Below, piece by piece: positions 44,077 through 52,956 of a stretch of DNA of 64,000 nucleotides. The stretch comes from Akkermansia sp. (GTDB taxonomy: Bacteria > Verrucomicrobiota > Verrucomicrobiia > Verrucomicrobiales > Akkermansiaceae). Positions within the stretch are counted from its first letter, which is position 1. Each line of letters opens with the position of its first letter. The stretch spans positions 32,591 to 96,590 of the forward strand of contig JAFXCP010000012.1 in assembly GCA_017521405.1 (NCBI GenBank). The letters run 5' to 3'. The translations under genes and the position numbers were made by a program. The notes beneath the pieces are model-generated. The model searched no databases and was not told the origin of the DNA. It saw only the letters and a program-made list of their open reading frames with translations.

Positions 44077-44958
44077 ATGATTAAGGTAGCCATTGTAGGA
44101 TACGGGAATATCGGCAAGTACTCAGTCGATGCACTGCGCGCAGCGCCGGATATGGAGTTAGTAGGCATTGTACGCCGAGCAGGAAGCGCCCCCGTACATG
44201 GAATTAAAACCGTCTCGAACATCGATGAGCTGGGCCCGGTGGATGTGGCACTGCTCTGCACCCCGACCCGCAGTGTAGAGGAAACCGCCCTCCCCCTGTT
44301 AGCCAAAGGAATCAACACCGTAGATAGCTTTGATATTCACGGGGGAATTGTCGCCCTGCGCCGCTCTCTGGGTAAACAAGCACAAGCACACCAAGCAGTG
44401 GCGGTCATCTCCGCCGGCTGGGATCCCGGTTCGGACTCCGTGATGCGTACCATGATGCTGGCCATGGCACCCAAGGGTATCACCTACACGAACTTTGGAC
44501 CCGGCATGAGCATGGGGCACAGTGTGGTGGCTCGCTCCAAAGCCGGGGTGAAGGATGCCCTCTCCCTCACGATTCCCACAGGCTCCGGGGTACACCGCCG
44601 CATGGTCTATGTACAACTTGAGGACGGTGCCGACTTTGCCGAGGTGGAAGCAGCCATCAAAGCAGATGATTATTTCTGCCACGATGAGACACACGTACAG
44701 CAAGTGCCGGATATCGACTCCCTCCGGGATATGGGACATGGTGTTTACATGGAACGTAAGGGCGTATCCGGCACCACGCAGAACCAAATTTTCAAGTTCG
44801 AAATGCGCATCAATAACCCTGCCCTGACAGCACAGGTAATGGTAAGTGCCGCACGCGCCAGCATGCGCTTAGCCGCCGGCTGCTACACCCTTCCGGAAAT
44901 CCCGCCCATGGATTTCTGCCCCGGCGATAGGGAAACCCTCATTGCCCGGCTTGTATAA
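44077..44958 (+). CDS. ddh: meso-Diaminopimelate D-dehydrogenase
   Basis: 293 residues. VAIVGYGNIGKYSVDAL is the NADP-binding Rossmann start; DSFDIHGGI, ISAGWDPGSDSVMR, TNFGPGMSMGHSV and the C-terminal QVMVSAARAS are characteristic. It makes meso-DAP directly from tetrahydrodipicolinate and ammonia for lysine and peptidoglycan. The ATG at 44077 matches the family start. A GTG at 44023, 6 nt after the -10 box, would add 18 residues and cannot be excluded. Confidence 0.93.
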   Translation: MIKVAIVGYGNIGKYSVDALRAAPDMELVGIVRRAGSAPVHGIKTVSNIDELGPVDVALLCTPTRSVEETALPLLAKGINTVDSFDIHGGIVALRRSLGKQAQAHQAVAVISAGWDPGSDSVMRTMMLAMAPKGITYTNFGPGMSMGHSVVARSKAGVKDALSLTIPTGSGVHRRMVYVQLEDGADFAEVEAAIKADDYFCHDETHVQQVPDIDSLRDMGHGVYMERKGVSGTTQNQIFKFEMRINNPALTAQVMVSAARASMRLAAGCYTLPEIPPMDFCPGDRETLIARLV

Positions 44959-44993
44959 AGCAAAGCCTCAACACCACATCACCCTTCAACCGC

Positions 44994-45027
44994 AAAACCG
45001 GGATAGGATGCATCCTATCCCGGTTTT
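44994..45027 (+). terminator. Intrinsic terminator after ddh
   Basis: A perfect palindrome, AAAACCGGGATAGG, ATGCAT, CCTATCCCGGTTTT, with U-runs on both strands. Confidence 0.88.
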
Positions 45028-45157
45028 ACCTTAGTAGCATTCAATGCCAAATCACTCATCAGCCCCAATGCAATAAGCCACCTAATTTCCCGAGAGCGCA
45101 ATATCGAACGCTCTTTTACTCCCGCCGGGGATAAGAAATTAAGGCTCGACATCGCAT

Positions 45158-47156
45158 TTGAAAAGAGATAACACCACATACCAATACCACATCAACGGGA
45201 TGCGAGGGCTGGCTATTCTCATGGTGTTATTCTACCATATGAGCGAAGCGCTTGCGCCTCATGGCTTTATTGGGGTGGATATTTTCTTGGTGATATCGGG
45301 TTATTTCCTCATTAAGGGATTTATGAAGACTCCCGGGGAAGCTCACCTTGGAGGGTATTTCACCCGCAGGATTACACGTATTTATCCGAGCTATTTGCTC
45401 ATGTGTCTGCTTGTTCTACTAATGGCCATTCCTGTATTCGATATGGAAGCCATTGAAAAAAACAGCTATTATAGGACTCAACGCACTTCTGGGCACCTCC
45501 AACATTTATCTGGAGGAATCCTCCGGTGGCTATTTTGATGCCGGCGTGGCTCAACTTCCGCTAGTACACACCTGGTACTTATCCGTATTGCTGCAATGCT
45601 ACCTGTTTTTCGCATTGGGTTGGTGGCTCATGTGCAAATGGCCTCGCAAAAGGGTACTGTGGGTACTGGGCAGCATAGCCCTGCTTTTCTTTCTCTGCTG
45701 GAACATTCCGCAAATTGCCAAGAGTTTAAATAAAATGGGCTTTTTTGCCGGCATGCAGCTTCCCGGCTATTCCTATTATTGGACCTCCGGGCGTGTCTGG
45801 GAGCTGCTGCTCGGCGGAGGCATTCTGCTACTACCCACACTGAAAAGCACCGGGAAATGGAGCAAATGGCTGTGCCTTTTCCTGTTCATCTTCCTGCTGG
45901 TAGAAGCCTTTATCTCCTTCAAAGGATTAAAACGCAACAATCTTCCCGTAGTGCTTGCTGCTTGCACCCTCATCTGGCTGTTACCCGCCGCCGGTGGTGT
46001 TACCTTGCGCTTGCTCAACAGCAAAATAATACAATGGCTGGGCACTATCTCTTTTTCCCTGTATCTGGTACACTGGACTATCATCGTTTACTGGAACTGG
46101 CTCAGTGGGAGGAGCCCCGAATGGACGGACTATTGCGGCATGTTACTCCTTTCGCTCATTGCGGTGCTTTTGCTTTACCATGGCGTAGAAAAGCGGCGTT
46201 TCACCCTGAAATGGACTCTCATCAGTGCTGTTCTTCCCATTAGCTTACTTATCGCCGCATGGGGAAGTGAAGGATTCCCCTTCCTCCGGGCAGATATCAA
46301 TGCCATATGCAGCCAGCCGGTATCCACATTTCATGCGGTAACACACAAGGAATACAACACCGATATACTGCCTGCCTTCGAGGCCAGAGATGAGAAAAGC
46401 ACCACCTACATCGATGAAAAAGGAAATAAGGTGCCGCCGGAAAACAGATTGCTGCTACTGGGCGACATCTCCCGCAAACCGGATTTTGTGATATGCGGAG
46501 ACAGCCATGCCGGCTCCCTGCGCTATGGCATCGATGTGGTAGGCCGCCAAGCCGCTTTTTGTTCCATTGCAGTTCCCACATATGTAACTCCTTTTACCAA
46601 TTATACCAGCAGCCGATACTATTTCTCCCCCGAACGCCAAACTGCGTTCTTCTCTTGGTTGGAAGCACATCCGGAGCTAAAGAAGGTAATCATTGTCCAA
46701 TGTTGGAATGCCCGTATCAACAATCCGCATGGCCTGGATATGGACATGGAGGGAAAAATGGTGCGGAGGAAAACCAAATTTGAGCAAGCGGAAGCAGGTC
46801 TGCGCGATTTCCTGCAAGAACTCAAAAAGCGCGGCAAAAGTGTTTTACTTTTAACAGGCATCCCGGAAATTAAGAATGAAAACCCGGGGCAATATATACG
46901 CGTGAGCAAAATCCTCGGAAAGGAAATAAACGAGGCTCAGTTATCCTGCACGATTGCAGAATATGCAGCCACGAATGACCACCTCAACGCCATGTTGAAT
47001 AAACTGGCGGCGGAAGGGCTCTGCCAAGTGATTCACCAAGAAAAGCACCTGCTCAAAGATGGTGTATTCCGGGCTTAGCAGGAAGGAGGCCCCCTTTACA
47101 TGGCAGACCATTTCCACCTCTCCACTGCCGCTCGGTTCTCTCCGTCGAAGGCATGA
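45158..47156 (+). pseudogene. Acyltransferase 3 / SGNH-domain (OafA-type) gene with a frameshift and an in-frame stop
   Basis: The first part encodes the acyltransferase-3 start (NGMRGLAILMVLFYHMSEAL, GVDIFLVISGYF, RITRIYPSYLL). At an A7 run (45456-45462) the sense moves to another frame and continues with the remaining membrane helices (HTWYLSVLLQCYL, LYLVHW) and an SGNH hydrolase-like domain (FVICGDSHAGSLRYGID). Losing one A restores the frame. A TAG at 47076-47078 then precedes 25 more in-frame codons holding the expected DxxH motif (MADHFHLS), so the intact gene would end at 47156. The only start is a TTG at 45158. It would have O-acetylated a surface glycan. Confidence 0.82.
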
Positions 47157-47226
47157 AAGAAGAACTGCTCCGCTTTGCTCAGCAGCCCTAATACACGCCC
47201 GTAAAAAACAAGTACCAAAAAATTAT

Positions 47227-47260
47227 AAAGGACGACCATCTTCGGTCGTCCTTTATTTCT
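47227..47260. terminator. Intrinsic terminator between convergent genes
   Basis: AAAGGACGACC and GGTCGTCCTTT form an 11-bp stem; the plus-strand tail is ATTTCTTT. Confidence 0.8.
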
Positions 47261-47287
47261 TTCGGAACAAATAGAAGAGGATGGTTC

Positions 47288-48175
47288 TCAATCCTCATCC
47301 GGCCGCATGTAGGGCAAAGGCTCTTGGATATAGGGCACATTATTATATACGCGCTCTGCCTTCTTACGGAAATAACGGCTAATGGGACCAAGCGGTAACC
47401 CGGCCATAAAGCGATACCGGCGCAGCTTCCGTTTCACCCGGGCACCCTTGCCACGATCCCGAATATCGAGGAAGGGATATTTCTTCATCGTAGTCCAGTC
47501 CAACCCGACAGGCTCCGTCTCTCGGAAGGAAAGAATAGCAGCACCGGTATGCTTCTTTAACAGGCAGGAGAAGAGACTCTGGTCATGCCGGTGGTCTCGG
47601 AACTCCGGGTGATTCGGGATGCGGGAGGGCGTATCATCTATACGGGAAAAATCCGTTTCCCACGCCTGAATCCATTCCTGCATAAAACGCACGGAAGACT
47701 CACATTTGCGAACCAAAACATGAGTGGCACACACCTGAGGAGAATTCATGGCTTCCGGTTTTTCATCCAAACCAAAGTACGCCAAAACATCCGCCTTCGT
47801 CCATTTGTACTCAAGTTCCTCTAACTCGAAAGCCAATATACCCAGCGGGCATGCCGCAAGCATTTCACTGTAATCCGCCAAACGCTCCCGACCTCCGGGA
47901 TTGAGGTGGCAGCCGGCATCGCAGTAATAAAGTTGGTCCCCTTCCTGCATGGATTCCAACTCCCGAAGGATGAGATAAGACTTCCAACACCAGTACCCAT
48001 AACCCCGCACTCCGCATTTGACGATATGCCCCCAGCGATTTAAAAAATCCGCCCCAAGATGACGTTCATCAAATACACGGATTTCATCAAAAAACTGCAT
48101 CGCCTCCGCTTGGGATGCAATCCGCTCCAGCGCAGGCTGCATCCGAGAATCTGCAAAACTGATAAATTTTTTCAT
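47288..48175 (-). CDS. Putative glycosyltransferase-like protein, unknown family
   Basis: 295 residues, no signal peptide. GYGYWCWKSYLILRELES followed by GDQLYYCDAGCHLNPGG resembles the donor and metal-binding part of GT-A transferases, in which a DxD-like aspartate follows a beta-strand. NSPQVCATHVLVRKCESS and HRHDQSLFSCLLKKH fit the rest of such domains, and the C-terminus is strongly basic. The precise family is not recognised. It lies between the broken acyltransferase and efp, close to the LPS cluster, which supports a glycan role. Confidence 0.65.
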   Translation of the reverse strand: MKKFISFADSRMQPALERIASQAEAMQFFDEIRVFDERHLGADFLNRWGHIVKCGVRGYGYWCWKSYLILRELESMQEGDQLYYCDAGCHLNPGGRERLADYSEMLAACPLGILAFELEELEYKWTKADVLAYFGLDEKPEAMNSPQVCATHVLVRKCESSVRFMQEWIQAWETDFSRIDDTPSRIPNHPEFRDHRHDQSLFSCLLKKHTGAAILSFRETEPVGLDWTTMKKYPFLDIRDRGKGARVKRKLRRYRFMAGLPLGPISRYFRKKAERVYNNVPYIQEPLPYMRPDED

Positions 48176-48198
48176 GACTTTTCTATCGGGAAATAATA

Positions 48199-48229
48199 AG
48201 GGGATGATTCTCCCCTAGGAACATTGTTC
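48199..48229 (-). other. Inverted repeats in the leader of the glycosyltransferase-like gene
   Basis: Two short symmetric elements lie 24-54 nt upstream of the start: AGGGGA/TCCCCT (48199-48216), able to form a hairpin, and the palindrome GAACATTGTTC (48219-48229). They may be an operator or an RNA hairpin; no further support. Confidence 0.3.
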
Positions 48230-48282
48230 TTTATACCCCATTTTATAGCAGGTGTACAGCTTTTTATCGAAACGACAAACAA

Positions 48283-48322
48283 GAAACAGAGGACGAGTGC
48301 AAATGCACCCGCCCTCTGTTTT
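48283..48322 (-). terminator. Intrinsic terminator after efp
   Basis: AAACAGAGG pairs with CCTCTGTTT around an inner GTGC/GCAC stem, giving a U-rich tail on the minus strand. Confidence 0.7.
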
Positions 48323-48342
48323 GAGGGATATGACGGTAAGAA

Positions 48343-48912
48343 TTAATTATTCACGCGGCCGAGATACGTACCATCCTCCGTCTTAACAGAGATACGCTGG
48401 CCGGCTGTGATGAAGAGAGGCACCTGCACCACCAAGCCGGTGGTCATCGTAGCGCTCTTGTACACATTGTTAGCGGAATTGCCCTTAACCCCCTCAGGAG
48501 CCTCGGCCACTTCCATAGTAATGGCGGCAGGCAGCTCAATGGAGCATACAATCTCATCCGTAAAGAGGAGGATGTAATTGCTGCCCTCGATGAGGTAATC
48601 CTTCACGGGCTCCACGATATCCTCACTCACGCAGACATCCTCGTAGGTCTCCGTGTTCAGGAAGTGGTACCCCATGCCATCCACATAGGAGAATTCCATC
48701 TCCTCGCGGCTAAGCATCACACCTTCCAAGAAATCGTTGGAGGTAAGGCGCAGGTTGTAATCCTTCTTAGTGGCGATGCTGCGGATGGTCATCTGCACAT
48801 AAGAAGCCATGCGGGGTGGAGTCTTAAGCTGGCTCTCACGCACAACGCAGATATCGCCGTTGTAATTCACGGCGTGTCCTTTACGAAGCTGAATAACGGG
48901 AACTTTTGCCAT
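48343..48912 (-). CDS. efp: Elongation factor P, Arg-type loop (EfpL/YeiP-like)
   Basis: 189 residues in the three-domain EF-P order. The C-terminal domain reads VKGNSANNVYKSATMTTGLVVQVPLFITAGQRISV, and FSYVDGMGYHFLNTETYE in domain II is shared with E. coli YeiP/EfpL. The loop that enters the peptidyl-transferase centre is LKTPPRMASY, with Arg34 where E. coli EF-P has the lysylated Lys34. It should relieve ribosome stalling at polyproline. The start at 48912 begins the family N-terminus MAKVPVIQLRKG; the longer frame to 48972 includes the promoter. Confidence 0.9.
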   Translation of the reverse strand: MAKVPVIQLRKGHAVNYNGDICVVRESQLKTPPRMASYVQMTIRSIATKKDYNLRLTSNDFLEGVMLSREEMEFSYVDGMGYHFLNTETYEDVCVSEDIVEPVKDYLIEGSNYILLFTDEIVCSIELPAAITMEVAEAPEGVKGNSANNVYKSATMTTGLVVQVPLFITAGQRISVKTEDGTYLGRVNN

Positions 48913-48922
48913 AACGCGCGGC

Positions 48923-48951
48923 AGAGTAGCAGAGGCCGTCGTATTAGTCAA
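48923..48951 (-). promoter_or_regulatory. Promoter for efp
   Basis: Minus strand: TTGACT (48946-48951), 17 bp, TACTCT (48923-48928), 10 nt before the ATG. Confidence 0.75.
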
Positions 48952-49012
48952 GCCAAAACGCACTATTGACACTGATTTCCACTCATTCCAAGCATAAACG
49001 ATAAGTTACTCC

Positions 49013-49040
49013 TTGACAATTTCTACCCGGATGCTATATT
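49013..49040 (+). promoter_or_regulatory. Promoter for the LPS core cluster
   Basis: TTGACA at 49013-49018, 16 bp, TATATT at 49035-49040, 8 nt before the ATG at 49049. It is the best-matching promoter ahead of the GT25-GT8-hldE-gmhA-GT9 group. Confidence 0.8.
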
Positions 49041-49048
49041 ACAAGGTA

Positions 49049-49864
49049 ATGTCTGAAAGCATGAGTACTCCTCCCGATATCCGCTATTACTACATCAACT
49101 TAGACCGAGCCGCAGAACGCCGAGAAGCCGCTGAGGCTCAAGCAGCTAAATTCGGTATCGAGTTGCAACGCATCGAAGCCATTGCCGGCAAAGACTTAGA
49201 CATCTCCGCCCTGCCTGCCTATGACAGCAAGCGCCGCCTTTCCGAATTTGCCGCAGAGCTATCCCCCAACCAGCATGCCTGCATTATGAGCCACTTAAAG
49301 GCCTTGCAAGCCTTTGTGGATTCCGGGGCGGAGTACGGCGTTATCATGGAGGACGATTTGCAGCTGCACCCCCAATTCAACGAAGGCATCGCTTGGCTTA
49401 CTCAGCACACAAGCGGCTGGCAGGCACTGAAACTCTGGACGGGAGATGGGAAGATTTACCCCCTCCACCCCCCGCAGGAAGGCTGCCCGTGGAGCATCGT
49501 GTTCCCCAAAAAATTACCTTGGGTAGCTGTGGGTAACATCTATACACAGGAGGGAGCCAAAGGCATTCTGGAAGGCTTTAAGCGCTACTGGCTGGGCTAC
49601 GATGCCCAGTGGGCGTGGGTCACCCTCGTCACCGGAGATATTCCCTGCTGCGGCATCTCCCCGAGCCTCGTAGTCTCCTCCGACCCGAAAAACGAGAAAT
49701 CAACCATCGATGCAGAAGCTAACTCTCGAGTAGCCGCCTTTGCCAAACAAAAGAAGGAGCAAACCTGGACGCAATACATCATCCACCGCCTGTGTGTGTG
49801 GACGATGGCCTGCGGCAAACTCCGCATGCGTGCCAAGATGAAAACCCTGCTGCAATTCCGCTAA
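49049..49864 (+). CDS. Glycosyltransferase family 25 (LPS-type)
   Basis: 271 residues. YYINLDRAAERREAAEAQ is the GT25 start, followed by LSPNQHACIMSHLKALQAF and the acidic VIMEDDLQLHPQF metal-binding motif. NIYTQEGAKGIL is a further family segment. Members transfer galactose or glucose to LPS core or lipooligosaccharide. The ATG at 49049 follows the promoter by 8 nt; the in-frame TTG at 49013 is the -35 box. First gene of the LPS cluster. Confidence 0.9.
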   Translation: MSESMSTPPDIRYYYINLDRAAERREAAEAQAAKFGIELQRIEAIAGKDLDISALPAYDSKRRLSEFAAELSPNQHACIMSHLKALQAFVDSGAEYGVIMEDDLQLHPQFNEGIAWLTQHTSGWQALKLWTGDGKIYPLHPPQEGCPWSIVFPKKLPWVAVGNIYTQEGAKGILEGFKRYWLGYDAQWAWVTLVTGDIPCCGISPSLVVSSDPKNEKSTIDAEANSRVAAFAKQKKEQTWTQYIIHRLCVWTMACGKLRMRAKMKTLLQFR

Positions 49865-49875
49865 TTCCAAACGCC

Positions 49876-50874
49876 ATGAGTTCCGGCAAAGCCTACCTTC
49901 CCGTCCAAGACCTTCCGCCCACCACCGACACCAGCGGAAAGCGTTGGCCCGTTGTGTTTGCATCCGATGGGCGCGGAGGCTTGATGCTGGGCATAGCCAT
50001 CTACTCCCTCCTGAACACAGTCGCACACCCTGCCGGACTGCGGATTATCATTCTGGATGCCGGACTGGAAGAGAAAGACACCTCGCGCATGCGCGAGCTT
50101 TGCCGGGCATGGGGCAGCACTTTAGAATTCATCAGTCTGGAAGGGAAAATCGACCACATGCCCTTCTCCAAATCCTTCCCTAAAGCAGCCTGTGGTCGCT
50201 TACTCCTGCCGGAACTCCTACCGGGAGAACCAACGGTGCTTTATACCGATATTGATGTTCTCTTCAGCGAGGATATCACCCCCCTGCTCACTCTTGAATT
50301 AGAGGAAAACCTTGCTGCGGCCGTGTACGAACATCCCTCCTATTTTAACTCCGGAGTCATGCTGCTGAATCTGGAGCAAATGCGGAAGGAAGGAACCCAG
50401 CAGGCCATCATTAACTGCATGGAGGAAAACAAAGGCAAATTTGTCTACTTCGACCAAGATGCTCTGAACAGCGTCATGTATGGGCGAGTAAGAGCCCTGC
50501 ATCCCCGCTGGAATTGGAACGAACTGCAACCGCGCAAACTCTTTAAACGCTACCGCTACTGGGGCTGCATCTCCTTTTTGGATGCACTGCGAACATGCCT
50601 TGCTCCCTCCATCCGGCACTTCGCCTGCCGCCCTAAAATAACGGATTACTGCTACCGCTGGGACCACGAACTTTACCGCCGCATCTGGCTCCAATCCCCA
50701 TGGAAAGATGTACCGCAACCGGGCTCCCGCAGCCTCGGCATTCGTCTGCGCAGGCTTCTGTACGGCATCCTAGATAGAATCCAGCGCCGCCGCATGCGCC
50801 GCATCATCGCAAACGATGATATTAACCCCTACCCGCAAGTAGACTGCAACCGGCAGAAAAAAACATCGGAATAA
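49876..50874 (+). CDS. Glycosyltransferase family 8 protein
   Basis: 332 residues. VVFASDGRGGLMLGIAIYSLL begins the GT-A nucleotide-binding domain, VLYTDIDVLF holds the DxD metal motif, and HPSYFNSGVMLLNLEQMR and FDQDALNSVM are the acceptor segments of GT8 (LgtC/WaaI-like) enzymes. The basic C-terminus (RIQRRRMRRII) could bind the membrane surface. The start at 49876 lies 11 nt after the GT25 stop. It likely adds a hexose to the LPS core. Confidence 0.92.
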   Translation: MSSGKAYLPVQDLPPTTDTSGKRWPVVFASDGRGGLMLGIAIYSLLNTVAHPAGLRIIILDAGLEEKDTSRMRELCRAWGSTLEFISLEGKIDHMPFSKSFPKAACGRLLLPELLPGEPTVLYTDIDVLFSEDITPLLTLELEENLAAAVYEHPSYFNSGVMLLNLEQMRKEGTQQAIINCMEENKGKFVYFDQDALNSVMYGRVRALHPRWNWNELQPRKLFKRYRYWGCISFLDALRTCLAPSIRHFACRPKITDYCYRWDHELYRRIWLQSPWKDVPQPGSRSLGIRLRRLLYGILDRIQRRRMRRIIANDDINPYPQVDCNRQKKTSE

Positions 50875-50893
50875 CCCATTTCCTCCTCCCCCC

Positions 50894-52366
50894 ATGTCAG
50901 ACAACATAGCCAATCTTACCTCCTACGTAGAACAATTTGCCGACCTGCGCCTCCTCTGCGTAGGCGATATGATGCTGGACATCTTTGTATACGGCAAGGC
51001 AGGCCGCCTCTCTCCGGAAGCTCCGGTACCTGTGCTGCAAAAGCAGCGCGAAACCCGCATGCCCGGCGGTGTAGGCAACGTAGTGGCAAACCTCTGCACC
51101 TTGGGCTGCCAAACCAGCCTTATCAGCGTAGTGGGGCAGGATGCGGATGGTGACCTTCTTTGCCGCACACTGGCGCAGCAAGGTTCCAATGTACGCCTTC
51201 TCCTCCAGCAGGAAAACTACTGCACCACCGTAAAAACCCGTTTTGTGGCAGGTAGCCACCACCTCCTTCGCGTGGACCGCGAGGAAAAACTCCACCTGCC
51301 GGATGCAGCATTAGACGCCCTGCTCCGCCAAGTGAAAGAACACATCCGCAATATCGACCTCGTTCTCCTCTCGGACTACGGCAAGGGGCTCTTCGACGAG
51401 CGCTTTACGCCGGCCATCATCGAAATCTGCCGCCAGCACGGATGCAAAGTCATCGTGGACCCCAAACGCACCGACTACACCATATACAGCGGAGCCACAG
51501 TAGTAAAACCAAATCTCAAAGAATTCCAAGGAGTAACCGGCCGCAGCTTTAACCCGACTGCGCCGGATTTCCAGCAGGAAGCCGTAGCAGCCGGGCGGGA
51601 AGTGTGCCAACGCTATGGCGTAGAAAACCTGCTGGTAACGCTGAGCGAACACGGCATGATTTACATCCCCGGGGATGAAAAAGAACAACCGGTCTGGATT
51701 CCCACCGAAGCTCAGGAAGTATTCGATGTATCCGGTGCCGGAGATACCTCCTTGGCCGCGCTGGGAGCATCCCTTGCCGCAGGAGCCCCCATGCAAGCCG
51801 CCATGCGCATCGCCAATGCCGCTTCCGGCATCGTTGTGGGTAAATTCGGCACGGCCAGCGTCACCGCCAAGGAACTGAGCCAAAAGCTCGGGCAAAAAAA
51901 CAACTACGGCGTTGTTACGGCAGAAGAAGCCATGGAAATCATTGCAGAACTGCGTGCCCAAGGAAAAATTATCGGCTTCACCAACGGCTGTTTCGACCTC
52001 CTGCACCCGGGGCACCTGCAATCCTTCCGCAATGCTCGCAACCTGTGCGATGTTCTCTTCGTGGGACTCAACAGCGATGATTCCGTGCGTAGGCTCAAAG
52101 GTCCCTCTCGCCCGGTAAATAATCAGGAATCCCGAGCCGCCATGCTCACCGGTCTTAAATGGGTGGACTATGTAGTCATCTTCGATGAGGACTCCTCCCT
52201 CCCCCTGCTCCAAAAACTTCGCCCGGACGTCATCGCCAAAGAAGGCTACCCCTTAGAAAAATGGAAAGGCGGACAATTCGTCGTCTCTTACGGAGGCAGA
52301 GCCGTAGAACTCCCCCGCGTGGAAGGATTCTCCTCCACCTCCATTATCAACAAATTAAACAAATAA
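50894..52366 (+). CDS. hldE: Bifunctional heptose-7-phosphate kinase / heptose-1-phosphate adenylyltransferase
   Basis: 490 residues. The N-terminal PfkB-type kinase has RLLCVGDMMLDIFVYG, RMPGGVGNVVANL, LLSDYGKGLF and VSGAGDTSLAALGASLAAGA. The C-terminal adenylyltransferase has GFTNGCFDLLHPGHLQSF and VGLNSDDSVRRLKGPSRP. It carries out two steps toward ADP-heptose for the LPS inner core. gmhA follows 3 nt after the stop. Confidence 0.96.
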   Translation: MSDNIANLTSYVEQFADLRLLCVGDMMLDIFVYGKAGRLSPEAPVPVLQKQRETRMPGGVGNVVANLCTLGCQTSLISVVGQDADGDLLCRTLAQQGSNVRLLLQQENYCTTVKTRFVAGSHHLLRVDREEKLHLPDAALDALLRQVKEHIRNIDLVLLSDYGKGLFDERFTPAIIEICRQHGCKVIVDPKRTDYTIYSGATVVKPNLKEFQGVTGRSFNPTAPDFQQEAVAAGREVCQRYGVENLLVTLSEHGMIYIPGDEKEQPVWIPTEAQEVFDVSGAGDTSLAALGASLAAGAPMQAAMRIANAASGIVVGKFGTASVTAKELSQKLGQKNNYGVVTAEEAMEIIAELRAQGKIIGFTNGCFDLLHPGHLQSFRNARNLCDVLFVGLNSDDSVRRLKGPSRPVNNQESRAAMLTGLKWVDYVVIFDEDSSLPLLQKLRPDVIAKEGYPLEKWKGGQFVVSYGGRAVELPRVEGFSSTSIINKLNK

Positions 52367-52369
52367 CAT

Positions 52370-52945
52370 ATGAGCAAGGAATGGATATGTAACGAGCTGA
52401 ACAGCGTGGCCGATGGCTTCCGCGCACTGGCGGAATACGCCGCCACCATTGAGGAAATTGCCGCCCAATGCACCCGCGCCATTCAGAACGGAGGGAAAGT
52501 CATGTTTTGTGGTAATGGTGGTTCTGCTGCGGATTCCCAGCATCTTGCCGCCGAATTTGTCGGCCGCTACAAACTGGAACGCCCCGCCCTGAACTCCATC
52601 GCCCTCACCGTGGATACATCCATCCTCACCGCCGTAGGAAACGATTACGGCTACGACGAAGTATTCCGCCGCCAAGTGGAAGGAATCGGCAAACCGGGCG
52701 ATGTCCTCATCGGCCTCTCCACCAGTGGTAACAGTCGGAATGTACTTTTGGCCTTCCGGAAAGCAGCGGAAATGGGCATCACCACCGTGGCCCTCACCGG
52801 TGCAAGCGGTGGGAAAATGAAAGAAGCCGCAGATATCGCCCTCCCCGTTCCCGCCGCTGTCACCAATCACATTCAGGAAATGCACATTACCTGCGGCCAC
52901 CTCATCTGTGAAATGACGGAGAAAATGCTCTTCCCGCAAGCCTAA
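52370..52945 (+). CDS. gmhA: Sedoheptulose-7-phosphate isomerase
   Basis: 191 residues, SIS-fold. [58 protein letters not shown] and a C-terminal [12 protein letters not shown] are the conserved active-site segments. It forms D-glycero-manno-heptose 7-phosphate, the substrate of the enzyme encoded just upstream. The gmhB phosphatase and the epimerase gene are not in the cluster. Confidence 0.96.
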   Translation: MSKEWICNELNSVADGFRALAEYAATIEEIAAQCTRAIQNGGKVMFCGNGGSAADSQHLAAEFVGRYKLERPALNSIALTVDTSILTAVGNDYGYDEVFRRQVEGIGKPGDVLIGLSTSGNSRNVLLAFRKAAEMGITTVALTGASGGKMKEAADIALPVPAAVTNHIQEMHITCGHLICEMTEKMLFPQA

Positions 52946-52956
52946 CAGCACAGCAT

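Noticed and set aside
45093-45117. Terminator-like hairpin AGAGCG/CGCTCT with TTTT before the broken acyltransferase
   Set aside because: The stem is only 6 bp and no transcript with a clear purpose ends there; too weak to annotate.
47059-47274. A 71-codon frame after the broken acyltransferase
   Set aside because: The sense frame there continues the SGNH domain past the TAG; the other frame is a shadow that runs into a terminator.
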